Part shown: positions 8,607 through 17,452 of the stretch, piece by piece
How positions within the stretch are numbered: position 1 is the stretch's first letter
Layout: each line of letters starts with the position of its first letter
NCBI RefSeq assembly: GCF_012911875.1
Contig: NZ_JAAXKZ010000003.1
Coordinates: forward strand, 1 to 64,000
Reading direction: 5' to 3'
Source of the DNA: Pseudonocardia bannensis
Lineage (GTDB): Bacteria > Actinomycetota > Actinomycetes > Mycobacteriales > Pseudonocardiaceae
Length of the DNA: 64,000 bases
Made by a program: the position numbers and the translations under genes
Notes under the pieces: generated by a model
The model's input: only the letters and a program-made list of their open reading frames with translations
Databases searched by the model: none
Told to the model about the DNA's origin: nothing

Positions 8607-8645
8607 CCGACGCCGGGGCCCGGTCCGGCCCGGGCCCCGGACAGC

Positions 8646-10469
8646 TCACGGTGACCGGGTTCGCTCGGCGTCGGCCGGTGTGCGTCGCGCGGCCCCGTTC
8701 GCCGCCGCCCCGCCCGGACGCGCGGCGACGTCGTCGGCGGACGCCGGCACCTCCTCCTCGGACAACGGCTTGACGTTGAGGAAGAAGTCGTCGCCGTACT
8801 TCTGCGTGCCGTAGTCGATGGCCTGCTCCACGGCCTGGACCTGGCGGTTCTCCCGATGCATGAGCGGGTCGTGGCGCAGATCCCTGGTCAAGGCGATGCA
8901 CAGCAGCACCATGACCAATGCGAACGGAACCGCGGTGATGATCGTCAGGTTCTGGATGCCGGTGAGAGCTGTTCCCTGGCCCTCGCCGACCAGCAGCATG
9001 ACGGCCGCGATCGCGCCCATCACCGTGCCCCAGAAGACCACGACACGGCGCGAGGGGTGGATCGAGCCGCGTTCGGAGAGCGTGCCCATGACCACCGACG
9101 CGGCGTCCGCACCGGACACGAAGAAGATCGCGATGAGCAGCATGGCGACGATCCCGAGGGCCGCTCCGATCGGGTAGGACTGCAGCACCCCGAACAGCTG
9201 GGCCTCGGTCGACTGCGACGCGAGGTCGGTGCCGCCGCGCTGGATGTTGATCGCCGCGCCACCGAAGATCGCGAACCAGATCAGGCTGACCGTGCTGGGG
9301 ATGAGGATGACGCCGGCGACGAACTGCTTGATCGAGCGCCCTCGGCTGATCCGGGCGATGAACATCCCGACGAACGGCGTCCAGGAGATCCACCACGCCC
9401 AGTAGAAGACGGTCCAGCTCGACAGCCACGCCGCCATGGCGTCTCCACCGGTGGCAGCGGTCCGTCCGGCCATCTCCGCGAGGTCGGCGAGGTAGTCACC
9501 GATGGCCTTGGGCACCAGGTTGAGGATGAGGATCGTCGGCCCGGCCACGAAGACGAAGAAGGCGAGCAGCGCGGCCAACACCATGTTGATGTTCGACAGC
9601 CACTGGATGCCCTTGGCGACCCCGCTGACCGCGGACGCCACGAACGCGATGGTCAGCACCACGATGATGCTCACGAGGAGCATCGTCCCGGCCGTCTCGA
9701 GGAAGCCGCCCGCGACCAGCCCACCACCGATCTGCAGCGCGCCCAGGCCGAGGGACGCCGCCGATCCGAACAACGTCGCGAAGATCGCCATGATGTCGAT
9801 GGCCCGGCCCAGCGGGCCCTCGGTGCGCCGCTCGCCGAACAGCGGCGTGAAGGCGGAGCTGATCAGCTGACGGCGACCGCGGCGGAAGGTGCTGTACGCG
9901 ATCGCCAGCCCGACGACCGCGTAGATCGCCCACGGGTGCAGCGTCCAGTGGAACAGGGTGGTGGCCATCGCGGTGTCGAGCGCCGCATCCGACCCGGGCG
10001 GCACGGTGCCGGGGGGCGGACTCGTGAAGTGCGACAACGGTTCGGCGACACCGTAGAACATGAGCCCGATGCCCATGCCCGCGCTGAACATCATCGCGAT
10101 CCAGGAGATGGTGCGGAACTCCGGCTGCTCCTCGTCGCGGCCCAGCGGGATCTTGCCGTAGCGGCTCAACGCCAGCCAGAGCGCGAACACGACGAAGCCG
10201 CTGGCGGCCAGCACGAAGAACCACCCGCCGGCGTTCATCACTCCGTTCAGCACGGCGGTGGAGACGGAGCTGAGCGAATCGGTCGCCAGGACACCCCAGG
10301 CGATGAACGCCACGACCAACGCCGCGGAGACGCCGAAGATCCAGCGGTCCACCGGGTTGCGCTGTTCGGCTGCTACGGGACCGGTCGTCCGTAGTTCCGG
10401 GCCCTCCGCCGGGTCCGGCCCGGCGGCGTCATGTCCCATTGAGTCGCGCATCGTCATCGCTGGCGGCAT
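8646..10469 (-). CDS. BCCT-family betaine/choline/carnitine transporter
   Basis: 607 residues, 12 predicted membrane helices. Family signatures: GMGIGLMFYGVAEPLSHF in the third helix region, WTLHPWAIYAVVGLAIAY, and the Trp box FYWAWWISWTPFVGMF in the eighth helix, which forms the trimethylammonium cage in BetP-type carriers. The N-terminus (about 45 residues) and the C-terminal tail (DDFFLNVKPLSEEEVP, then Ala/Arg-rich) are cytosolic, as in osmoregulated members. Expected role: Na+- or H+-coupled uptake of glycine betaine or a related compound. In-frame Met codons at residues 5 and 7 are alternative starts. Monocistronic. Confidence 0.93.
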   Translation of the reverse strand: MPPAMTMRDSMGHDAAGPDPAEGPELRTTGPVAAEQRNPVDRWIFGVSAALVVAFIAWGVLATDSLSSVSTAVLNGVMNAGGWFFVLAASGFVVFALWLALSRYGKIPLGRDEEQPEFRTISWIAMMFSAGMGIGLMFYGVAEPLSHFTSPPPGTVPPGSDAALDTAMATTLFHWTLHPWAIYAVVGLAIAYSTFRRGRRQLISSAFTPLFGERRTEGPLGRAIDIMAIFATLFGSAASLGLGALQIGGGLVAGGFLETAGTMLLVSIIVVLTIAFVASAVSGVAKGIQWLSNINMVLAALLAFFVFVAGPTILILNLVPKAIGDYLADLAEMAGRTAATGGDAMAAWLSSWTVFYWAWWISWTPFVGMFIARISRGRSIKQFVAGVILIPSTVSLIWFAIFGGAAINIQRGGTDLASQSTEAQLFGVLQSYPIGAALGIVAMLLIAIFFVSGADAASVVMGTLSERGSIHPSRRVVVFWGTVMGAIAAVMLLVGEGQGTALTGIQNLTIITAVPFALVMVLLCIALTRDLRHDPLMHRENRQVQAVEQAIDYGTQKYGDDFFLNVKPLSEEEVPASADDVAARPGGAAANGAARRTPADAERTRSP

Positions 10470-10726
10470 CCGGTGGGGTACGGAGCCTTCCTCCTCATCG
10501 GTCCCCGGGCGGGAAGCCGGAGCTGCCCGACCGATAGGTGTTCCCCTGGCGAGGCAACGATGCGCCGATGGGGGAAGCGGGTCAACCGGAAGCGACGAGG
10601 TCGGTACGGGTCGGTGACCTCGAGCTCAGATGGAGTGGGTCGACACCTGGATGGCGCGGGGTGGCCTCGATGCCGGCGCATGCCGTCCGCCCTCGCCTCC
10701 TCTACCCGGCCGGCATCCGACGCAGC

Positions 10727-12064
10727 TCAGGGAGCGTGCCAGCCCGCGTCGTCGACCCCGCCCGGGACCGGTGCCGCCGGGTCGTACGGGATCCGGGTGA
10801 AGACGAACGTCGCGAGGTTGAGCGCGACCGGGTCCAGCCGCAGCGTCTCGCCGGCGAAGTAGCCGTCGAGCCCGATCCAGGTGCCGTCCGGAGCGGGGCG
10901 GAAGCGGCTCGATCGGCCGGGGCGGCCGAGCCCGCCGAGGTGCAGCAGGCCGCCGGGGATCGCGCGCAGGACATAGGGCGACGGGCCCCAGAACCAGGGG
11001 CCGAGCACCTCCAGCGGTACCGGGGACGCGCTCGGCGCCCACGCGTCGACGACGCGCGGCTCGGCGGCGCGCAGATCGGCGAGCAGGCCCGCCGCCAGTC
11101 CACCGTCCAGGCCGCTGGTGGTGTTGGCCAGTGCCAGCGCACCCGTTCCCTCCTCCCGGTCGACCCAGAGCAGGGCGAGAAAGCCGGGCATCGAGCCACC
11201 GTGGCCGACGAGGACGGAGCCCTGGTCCGTGCGTTGCACCTGGACGCCGAGCCCGTAGGACACCCATCCGGGCTGGGCCGAGTCGATCCCGGCCGGGACC
11301 GTCATCTCCTCGACCGTGGCGGGCGAGAGCACCTCCCCGGTGTCCCCGAGGAGGAAGGCGGCGAGCCGGGCGAGATCGTCCGCCGTCGCCCACAGCTGCC
11401 CGGCCGGAGCCATCGCGACCGCGTCGTGCTCGGGTTCGACGTGGAGCACGTCGGCCCACGGATGCACCGCGAAGCCCTGCGCGGCCGCCCCGGACGGCCG
11501 GGTCGTGGTCCGGTGCATGCCCAGCGGGCCGAGCACCTCCTCGGTGACGACAGCGCCCCAGGAACGTCCGCGGGCCCGCGCGACCAGCTCCCCGAGCAGA
11601 CCGAAGCCCAGGTTCGAGTAGTGGAACCGGCGCGCGGCGGGCAGCACGACATCGGACCGGGACAGCTCCAGGCCCGCCAGCGTCGTGCCGGGGGTGCGCT
11701 CCCACCACTGACCGGGGCTCTCCGCCCCGGCGCCGGCCAGGTGGGCGAGCAGCTGCCCGATCGTCCGGTCGCCCAGCGGGGTGCCCGGCAGGTGCTTGTC
11801 CAGCATGTCGTCGAGGTCGAGCAGGCCTTCGTCGCGCAGCCGCAGCACGGCGATCGCGGTGATCGTCTTGGTGATGGAGCCGATCCGGTACTGCACGTCA
11901 CGATGGGGTTCGCAGACCTCGCCCCGCGCGGCCGACCACACCAGCTCGTCGTCCCGGACGACTCCGGCCACCAGCGACGGCACCCGCCCGTCGCGCTGCG
12001 CACGGGCGGTACGGGCGAGCAGGGTGCGGGCCGTGGCGGGGAGCAGCTCTGTCACGGGCCCCAC
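10727..12064 (-). CDS. Serine hydrolase of the beta-lactamase class C / esterase family
   Basis: 445 residues. SxxK nucleophile motif in YRIGSITKTITAIAVLRL, YxN motif in FHYSNLGFGLLGELVA, and the third motif as HGG in VGHGGSMPGF. These match class C beta-lactamase-like D-Ala-D-Ala peptidases and esterases. The C-terminal 110 residues are an additional beta domain (GTWIGLDGYFAGETLRLDPV) seen in many actinobacterial members. No signal peptide, so a cytosolic esterase or peptidase is likelier than a resistance enzyme. The 257 bp between it and the BCCT start show no further gene. Confidence 0.88.
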   Translation of the reverse strand: MGPVTELLPATARTLLARTARAQRDGRVPSLVAGVVRDDELVWSAARGEVCEPHRDVQYRIGSITKTITAIAVLRLRDEGLLDLDDMLDKHLPGTPLGDRTIGQLLAHLAGAGAESPGQWWERTPGTTLAGLELSRSDVVLPAARRFHYSNLGFGLLGELVARARGRSWGAVVTEEVLGPLGMHRTTTRPSGAAAQGFAVHPWADVLHVEPEHDAVAMAPAGQLWATADDLARLAAFLLGDTGEVLSPATVEEMTVPAGIDSAQPGWVSYGLGVQVQRTDQGSVLVGHGGSMPGFLALLWVDREEGTGALALANTTSGLDGGLAAGLLADLRAAEPRVVDAWAPSASPVPLEVLGPWFWGPSPYVLRAIPGGLLHLGGLGRPGRSSRFRPAPDGTWIGLDGYFAGETLRLDPVALNLATFVFTRIPYDPAAPVPGGVDDAGWHAP

Positions 12065-12098
12065 GCTATCGCCGGGGTCCCGGCCCGGGTGCCCGCAG

Positions 12099-12995
12099 TC
12101 AGAACCTCGGCGGCGAGATGGTCTGCGGCCGCCCCACGAACGCCCCGCGCAGCTCGTTGAGCCAGTGCTCGAGCGGCCGGGCGTTCTCCCCGGTCGACGC
12201 GGCGACGTCGTCGGTCACCGTGTCGCACCCACCGTGGCGGATCCAGTCGTACAGCTCGAGCATGCCCTCGCAGTTCCACTCCGGGATGTGCTGCTCGCGC
12301 AGCGCGCGGCGGGTCTCCGCAGGAGGCTGGTCGTCGTAGTCGACCTCGCGGGCGAACACGCTCGAGATCCGGGCCGCGACCTCGTCGTAGCCGAGCGACT
12401 CCGGGCCGGTGACGACGTGGATCTCCCCGTCCTCGACGGCCGGATCCTCGGCGAGCAGGGCCCGGGCCGCCACCGCGCCGACGTCGCTGCTGGCCACGAA
12501 ACCGACCCTGCCCTCACCCGCCGGGGCCGAGAGCAGACCGGCGTCGCGGATCGTGTCGGCCAGGTCCAGCAGGTTCTCCATGTACAGGTTCGGTGCGATG
12601 TAGGTGACGGGCAGCTCCGCCGCCTCGATGTGCTCGGCGATGAGCCGATGGTTGTGCATGAACCGGACCCTGCAGGACGGGTCGTCGAACCCGTCCCAGG
12701 CGAGCTTGACGATGTGCGGGCGGTGCCCGGCCGCGAGCAGCGCGTCGATGAACGTGGTCTCCAGCGCCACCTGCTCGGAGTGGGTCGGGCTCATCAGGAA
12801 GACCCGGTCGAACTGCTGCAGCACGACGGCGGGGGGCGGGTCGTCGAGCGTGCCGGTGATGTAGTCGGTGATCGACGGGAGCCCCTGTGCGCGGGCCGGG
12901 ACCCGGACCATCGCGGTGCTCGGCGCACGCATGTCGGCCAGTTCCTCCACCACGTGGTGTCCGACGAACCCCGTTGCGCCGATGACCAGGATCAC
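12099..12995 (-). CDS. NmrA-like NAD(P)-binding protein (atypical SDR)
   Basis: 298 residues. N-terminal dinucleotide fold ILVIGATGFVGHHVVEEL, then the NmrA/triphenylmethane-reductase layout (DRVFLMSPTHSEQVALETTF, PNLYMENLLDLADTI, ESLGYDEVAARISSVFAREV). Such proteins are NADPH sensors or reductases of small electrophiles. Last gene of a three-gene operon; its ATG overlaps the stop of the PPOX gene by four bases. Confidence 0.85.
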   Translation of the reverse strand: MILVIGATGFVGHHVVEELADMRAPSTAMVRVPARAQGLPSITDYITGTLDDPPPAVVLQQFDRVFLMSPTHSEQVALETTFIDALLAAGHRPHIVKLAWDGFDDPSCRVRFMHNHRLIAEHIEAAELPVTYIAPNLYMENLLDLADTIRDAGLLSAPAGEGRVGFVASSDVGAVAARALLAEDPAVEDGEIHVVTGPESLGYDEVAARISSVFAREVDYDDQPPAETRRALREQHIPEWNCEGMLELYDWIRHGGCDTVTDDVAASTGENARPLEHWLNELRGAFVGRPQTISPPRF

Positions 12996-13390
12996 CGGAA
13001 CCGCCCCCAGCCGTGCCAGCGTTCGATCTCCATCCAGCCGGTCACCCGCGGCCGGTCACGGATCTCGTAGACCTTGCCGGTGTAGTGCTGCGCGATCCGG
13101 TCGAGGACCGCCAGGTCCGCGTCGTCCAGCAGGGACATCGTGCCCTGCATGCTGACGTGGGTTCCCCAGTCCTGCTCGTCCAGCACGGTCAGCGAGACGC
13201 GTGGATCCCGGCGGATGTGGGACACCCGCCGGCGCTGCGCGTCCATGCTGACGACGATCCGGCCGTCGTCCCACAGGTACCAGGTGGGCACGGTGACCGG
13301 AGCGCCGTCGGACCGCACGGTCCCCATCACCGCCGGGTTGGGCCACTTGAGCATCTCGACGATCGGGTCGGGCAGCGGTGGCGGGGGCAT
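12992..13390 (-). CDS. PPOX-class flavin/F420-dependent enzyme
   Basis: 132 residues, a split-barrel pyridoxamine-phosphate-oxidase fold: AVMGTVRSDGAPVTVPTWYLWDDGRI, RRRVSHIRRDPRVSLTVLDE and C-terminal WMEIERWHGWGRF. This short form in actinobacteria usually binds F420 or FMN and reduces small electrophiles. It sits between DJ-1 and NmrA-like genes, overlapping the latter by ATGA, so all three probably act together in reductive detoxification (inference). Confidence 0.8.
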   Translation of the reverse strand: MPPPPLPDPIVEMLKWPNPAVMGTVRSDGAPVTVPTWYLWDDGRIVVSMDAQRRRVSHIRRDPRVSLTVLDEQDWGTHVSMQGTMSLLDDADLAVLDRIAQHYTGKVYEIRDRPRVTGWMEIERWHGWGRFR

Positions 13391-13394
13391 GGGC

Positions 13395-13955
13395 TCAGCT
13401 CGGTACCTTCTGGCGGGCGCCCACGAACTGCTCGAGGATCGCCGCGCAGAACGCCGGCAGGTCGTAGGGCGAGCGGCTCGTGGTGAACTGGCCGTCGATG
13501 CAGACCTCCTCGTCGACGACCTCGCCGCCGGCGTTGCGGATGTCGGTCCACAGGCTCGGCCAGGAGGTCAGTCGGTGCCCGCGGACGGCCCCGACCTCGA
13601 CCAGGCTCCACGGCCCGTGGCAGATCGCGGCGATCGGTTTGCCGCTCGCGACGAAGTCCCGGACGAAGCCCATGGCGTCGGTGTTGATCCGCAGCCCGTC
13701 GGGGTTCACGGTGCCGCCGGGCAGAAGCAGCGCGTCGTAGTCCTCGACGGACGCCTCCGCGACCAGCCCGTCGACCTGAAATGTGCCGGCCGGATCCTTG
13801 TCCCACTGTCGTGCCCAGATCTCGCCGGTCTGGACGGACAGCAGGTCGCTCTTCGCGCCTGCCCCGTAGAGCGCACCACGAGGCATCTCCAGTTCGACGC
13901 GCTCGACGCCGTTGGTGGCCAGAATCGCGATCCGCTTGCCTTCCAGGTCCTTCAT
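13395..13955 (-). CDS. DJ-1/PfpI-family protein
   Basis: 186 residues. Class I glutamine-amidotransferase-like fold with the nucleophile elbow IAAICHGPW and the conserved Glu in GVERVELEMP. This matches the PfpI/YhbO branch, linked to glyoxal/methylglyoxal resistance and protein deglycation claims. First gene of the 13955-12099 operon, four bases before the PPOX start. Confidence 0.9.
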   Translation of the reverse strand: MKDLEGKRIAILATNGVERVELEMPRGALYGAGAKSDLLSVQTGEIWARQWDKDPAGTFQVDGLVAEASVEDYDALLLPGGTVNPDGLRINTDAMGFVRDFVASGKPIAAICHGPWSLVEVGAVRGHRLTSWPSLWTDIRNAGGEVVDEEVCIDGQFTTSRSPYDLPAFCAAILEQFVGARQKVPS

Positions 13956-14071
13956 GGTTCTCCTCCGGAGCCGGATGATCGGTCGTTCACGACCCTGGCC
14001 GGGGCTGCCCGCGCAGACGACACCCTGAGAGGTCGAACCGGTGCAGGGTGATCCGGCCCGGGGGAGCAGGG

Positions 14072-14566
14072 TCAGCCCTCGTCGTGGCCGCCGCGGATCG
14101 CGCGCTCCAGCAGTGGGGCCATTCGGTGCTCGACGAGCTTGCGCATGACCAGTGCGGTCGTGGTGCGTTCCACGCCCTCGGTGGCGAGCAGTTGCCCGGC
14201 GATCCGGTAGAGGTCGTCGGCGTCGCGGGCGACGACGTGCACCAGCAGGTCGGTCTGCCCGGACAGGCCGTGCACCTCGAGCACCTCCGGCACCCCGTCC
14301 AGCGCGGCGGCGACCTCGGTGAGCATCCGCTGGGTGACCTGGACGGTGACGAACGCCGTCAGCGGGTAGCCCAGCGCGGCCGGGTCGATGCGGCGCTCGA
14401 AGCTGGACAGGGCGCCGCGCTCCTCGAGCCGGGCCAGCCGGGCCTGCACCGTGTTGCGCGACAGCCCGACCCGTTCGGCGAGCGCGAGCACCGTGGCGCG
14501 GGGGCTCTCGGTGAGCGCGAGCAGTAACTGCGCGTCGACCGCGTCGACCTCACCGGTGTTGCGCAC
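14072..14566 (-). CDS. Lrp/AsnC-family transcriptional regulator
   Basis: 164 residues from GTG 14566, chosen because GGAGGG lies nine bases upstream; the open frame continues to 14962, but that part overlaps the divergent gene. N-terminal winged helix (VDAVDAQLLLALTESPRATV, GLSRNTVQARLARLEERG) and a C-terminal RAM ligand-binding domain (VTVQVTQRMLTEVAAALDGV, HGLSGQTDLLVHVVARDADD). Divergent from the AceE-like gene, whose promoter carries direct and inverted repeats; Lrp control of that gene is the simplest reading. Confidence 0.9.
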   Translation of the reverse strand: MRNTGEVDAVDAQLLLALTESPRATVLALAERVGLSRNTVQARLARLEERGALSSFERRIDPAALGYPLTAFVTVQVTQRMLTEVAAALDGVPEVLEVHGLSGQTDLLVHVVARDADDLYRIAGQLLATEGVERTTTALVMRKLVEHRMAPLLERAIRGGHDEG

Positions 14567-14628
14567 AATGCCCGTCCCTCCCGAGGTTGCCGATCGGATA
14601 CTGAGCACTTTGCTCACTCTCGACGCCT

Positions 14629-14675
14629 CAACTTGTGCAGTGATGATCGTAATGGTGCAGTGACGCGGCAAGTTG
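14629..14675. promoter_or_regulatory. Putative Lrp operator region between divergent genes
   Basis: GTGCAGTGA occurs twice as a direct repeat (14635-14643 and 14655-14663), 20 bp apart or about two helical turns. The pair is enclosed by CAACTTG (14629-14635) and its inverse CAAGTTG (14669-14675). Phased sites are typical of Lrp-type octamers. It is the most AT-rich stretch nearby. Confidence 0.5.
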
Positions 14676-14707
14676 CCAGCGTCGGTGCTTCCCGGAGGGT
14701 GATCAAC

Positions 14708-17020
14708 ATGACCAGTGCGGCCCTCGACCGCGAGAGCGCGAGGCTCGCGGTGCTGCGTGAGGTGGAGCAGCGGATCCTGTGGCTGTCCACGGCGATCATC
14801 GACCACGCCAACCGGGTGCGGCCGAACCCGACGGGGTTGAAGGTCGGCGGGCACCAGGCCTCGAGCGCGTCGATGGTGACGATCATGACCGCGTTGTGGT
14901 TCGAGCACCTGCGCGCGGGGGACCGGGTGTCGGTGAAGCCGCACGCGTCCCCGGTGCTGCACGCGATCAACTACCTGCTCGGTGAGCTGGACGAGTCGTA
15001 CCTGACCACGCTGCGGTCCTTCGGCGGGCTGCAGTCCTACCCCTCACGGTCCAAGGACCCGGACCCGGTCGACTACTCGACCGGTTCGGTGGGCATCGGC
15101 GCCACCGCCCCGATCTGGGGGGCACTGGCGCGCCGCTACGTGGAGTCGACGGTCGGCGGTGCCGGCGCCGGCCGGCAGTACTCCCTGGTCGGTGACGCCG
15201 AACTGGACGAGGGCGCGTGCTGGGAGGCGATCCTCGACCCGATGGTGGGCGAGCTGGGGGAGGTCGTCTGGATCGTCGACCTCAACCGGCAGTCGCTGGA
15301 CCGGGTCGTGCCCAACATCGGCGCCACCCGGCTGCAGGGCATGTTCGACGCCGCGGGCTGGCAGGTGCTCACGGTGAAGTACGGGCGGCTGTTGCGCGAG
15401 CTGTTCAGCCGGCCCGGCGGGGACGCGCTGCGCCGGCGCATCGACGACATGCAGAACCCGGAGTACCAGCGGCTGCTGCGCTGCACACCGGACCAGCTGC
15501 GGGAGCGGCTGCCGGGGGAGGACGCGTCGTTGCGGGCGCTGATCGACTCCCTCGACGACGCCACGCTGCACGGCGCCATCCGCAACCTCGGTGGGCACGA
15601 CCTCGCCGCGCTCGGCGACGCGCTGCGCGCGATCGACGACACCCGGCCCACGGTGATCTTCGCCTACACGGTGAAGGGCTACGGGCTGGCCAGCGAGGGG
15701 CACCCGCAGAACCACTCGTCGCTGCTCAATGCCGACCAGTTCGCCGAGCTCGCCGCCCGGGTCGGGGCCGATGTCGGTGCCCCGTGGGCGGCCTTCCCGG
15801 CCGGCAGCGAGCCCGCCGAGCTGTGCACCGAGGTCGCGGCCCGGCTGCGCCGCGAACCGGTGACCGCGAACCCGGTGCCCGCGCTGCCCACCGACATCGG
15901 GCGTACGCCCTCGGGGAGGGCGACCACCCAGGCCGCACTCGGCCGCACTCTGCTGGACCTGACCCGGGAGGCGCCGGAGGCGGCGCGCCGGGTCGTGACG
16001 CTGTGCCCGGACGTGTCTTCGTCGACCAATCTCGGTGGCTGGGTGAACAAGGTCGGGGTGTGGTCGGCGGCGGAGCGGGTCGACTGGTTCGCCGACGACC
16101 CGGAGACGATCCTGCACTGGCGCGAGCGGCCCACCGGGCAGCATCTGGAGCTGGGGATCGCCGAGACGAACCTGGTCGGGCTGCTGGGCGAGCTCGGCGC
16201 GACCTGGAGCCGGTGGGGGCAGCCGCTGCTGCCGATCGGGGTGCTCTACGACCCGTTCGTCGAGCGCGCGCTGGAGCCCTGGTCGTTCGGGATCTACGCG
16301 GGCGGCCAGTCGATCCTGGTCGGCACCCCGTCCGGGGTCTCGCTCGCGCCCGAAGGCGGCGCGCACCAGTCGATCAGCACCCCGTCGGTCGGGCTGGAGC
16401 AGCCGGGCTGCATCAGCTACGAGCCGGCGTTCGCGATCGACGTGGAATGGACGCTGCTCGCCTCGCTCGCGCGGCTCGGCCGGCCCGACGGGTCCTCGGC
16501 CTACCTGCGGCTGTCCACCCGGCCGGTCGACCAGACCCTCGCCGCGGTGCCGGTCGATCCCGCGGCCCGGGAGCGGCGGCGCCGGCAGGTCGTGGCCGGG
16601 GCGTATCCGATCCGCCGCTGCGAGGGGCCGCCCGCGGTGACGATCGCCGCGATGGGCGCGGTGCTCCCGGAGGCGCTCGAGGCGGCCGAGCGGCTCACCG
16701 CGCTCGGCACCCCCGCGGACGTGGTGTGCGTGACCAGCGCCGGTCTGGTGTTCGAGGCGGTGCAGGCGCGGGCGGGCCGCGGGGAGGCGGACAGCTGGAT
16801 CCTCGACGCCGCGTTCCCGGCCCGCCGGGCCGCGCCGATGGTCACCGTGCTCGACGGCCACCCGCACACGCTGGCGTTCCTCGCCGGGATCAACCAGGTG
16901 CGCAGCACCCACCTCGGGGTCTCCCGGTTCGGGCAGTCCGGCGATCTCGAGCAGGTCTACCGCTACCACGGCCTCGACACCGACAGCATCATCGGCGCCG
17001 CGCTGGACCTGGTCGACTAG
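14708..17020 (+). CDS. AceE-like ThDP-dependent dehydrogenase E1 (transketolase superfamily)
   Basis: 770 residues from ATG 14708, with GGAGGG eight bases upstream. Homodimeric pyruvate-dehydrogenase E1 layout: N-terminal ThDP domain (KVGGHQASSASMVTIMTALW, then SLVGDAELDEGACWEAI with the Mg/ThDP-binding GDxE...N as VDLNRQSLD), central pyrimidine domain (HLELGIAETNLVGLLGELGA), C-terminal transketolase-like domain. It is some 150 residues shorter than AceE, so it is a paralogue with its own substrate. No E2/E3 genes nearby. The divergent Lrp gene suggests amino-acid- or 2-oxoacid-linked control. Confidence 0.85.
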   Translation: MTSAALDRESARLAVLREVEQRILWLSTAIIDHANRVRPNPTGLKVGGHQASSASMVTIMTALWFEHLRAGDRVSVKPHASPVLHAINYLLGELDESYLTTLRSFGGLQSYPSRSKDPDPVDYSTGSVGIGATAPIWGALARRYVESTVGGAGAGRQYSLVGDAELDEGACWEAILDPMVGELGEVVWIVDLNRQSLDRVVPNIGATRLQGMFDAAGWQVLTVKYGRLLRELFSRPGGDALRRRIDDMQNPEYQRLLRCTPDQLRERLPGEDASLRALIDSLDDATLHGAIRNLGGHDLAALGDALRAIDDTRPTVIFAYTVKGYGLASEGHPQNHSSLLNADQFAELAARVGADVGAPWAAFPAGSEPAELCTEVAARLRREPVTANPVPALPTDIGRTPSGRATTQAALGRTLLDLTREAPEAARRVVTLCPDVSSSTNLGGWVNKVGVWSAAERVDWFADDPETILHWRERPTGQHLELGIAETNLVGLLGELGATWSRWGQPLLPIGVLYDPFVERALEPWSFGIYAGGQSILVGTPSGVSLAPEGGAHQSISTPSVGLEQPGCISYEPAFAIDVEWTLLASLARLGRPDGSSAYLRLSTRPVDQTLAAVPVDPAARERRRRQVVAGAYPIRRCEGPPAVTIAAMGAVLPEALEAAERLTALGTPADVVCVTSAGLVFEAVQARAGRGEADSWILDAAFPARRAAPMVTVLDGHPHTLAFLAGINQVRSTHLGVSRFGQSGDLEQVYRYHGLDTDSIIGAALDLVD

Positions 17021-17371
17021 CTAGCGGCCCCGGATGTCGCGGTTCGGGGTCGCCGTGTACACGCCGTGGCGAAGCGGCTGGTTGTTCACCTGGGTCTGGG
17101 CCGGATTCGCCGGGGACCCACCGCTGGGCGGCGGGGGATGCTCGGCCTGCACGTCCCAGGGGCTGCCGTCCGACGGCCTCGCCTCACCGGATTCGAGAGC
17201 CCTCAGTCGCTCCTGGAACACCTGGATGACGGGCAACCGGTGGGCGTGCTCCCGCTCGTACTCCAGGAGCGCGCGCAGTTGGTCGGCCGTCAGCATGCGG
17301 ATCCGGTGCTTGAGGCCTTCCAGCGGCAGGTGATCGTAATCGGGAATCGGAAGCTGATCGCGGTCGATCAT
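17021..17371 (-). CDS. DUF8129-like hypothetical protein
   Basis: Core LPIPDYDHLPLEGLKHRIRM, then LRALLEYEREHAHRLPVIQV, a conserved actinobacterial small-protein signature. The ATG at 17371 (MIDRDQLPIP) fits the family start; the frame stays open to a GTG at 17446, adding a Gly/Pro-rich 25 residues, so the start is uncertain. The C-terminal half is disordered, Pro/Gln-rich. It lies just downstream of the PAC2 gene on the same strand. Confidence 0.7.
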   Translation of the reverse strand: MIDRDQLPIPDYDHLPLEGLKHRIRMLTADQLRALLEYEREHAHRLPVIQVFQERLRALESGEARPSDGSPWDVQAEHPPPPSGGSPANPAQTQVNNQPLRHGVYTATPNRDIRGR

Positions 17372-17452
17372 CCCCCGGGGTACCTCGACAGCGAGCCCCG
17401 AACCACCGGCCGGGGGACCGCCGCCCGCAGCTCCCCCGGCCGGCACGCGGGT

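Noticed and set aside
14633-14707. Longer start for the AceE-like protein
   Set aside because: Would cover the putative operator region; ATG 14708 has a proper GGAGGG site.
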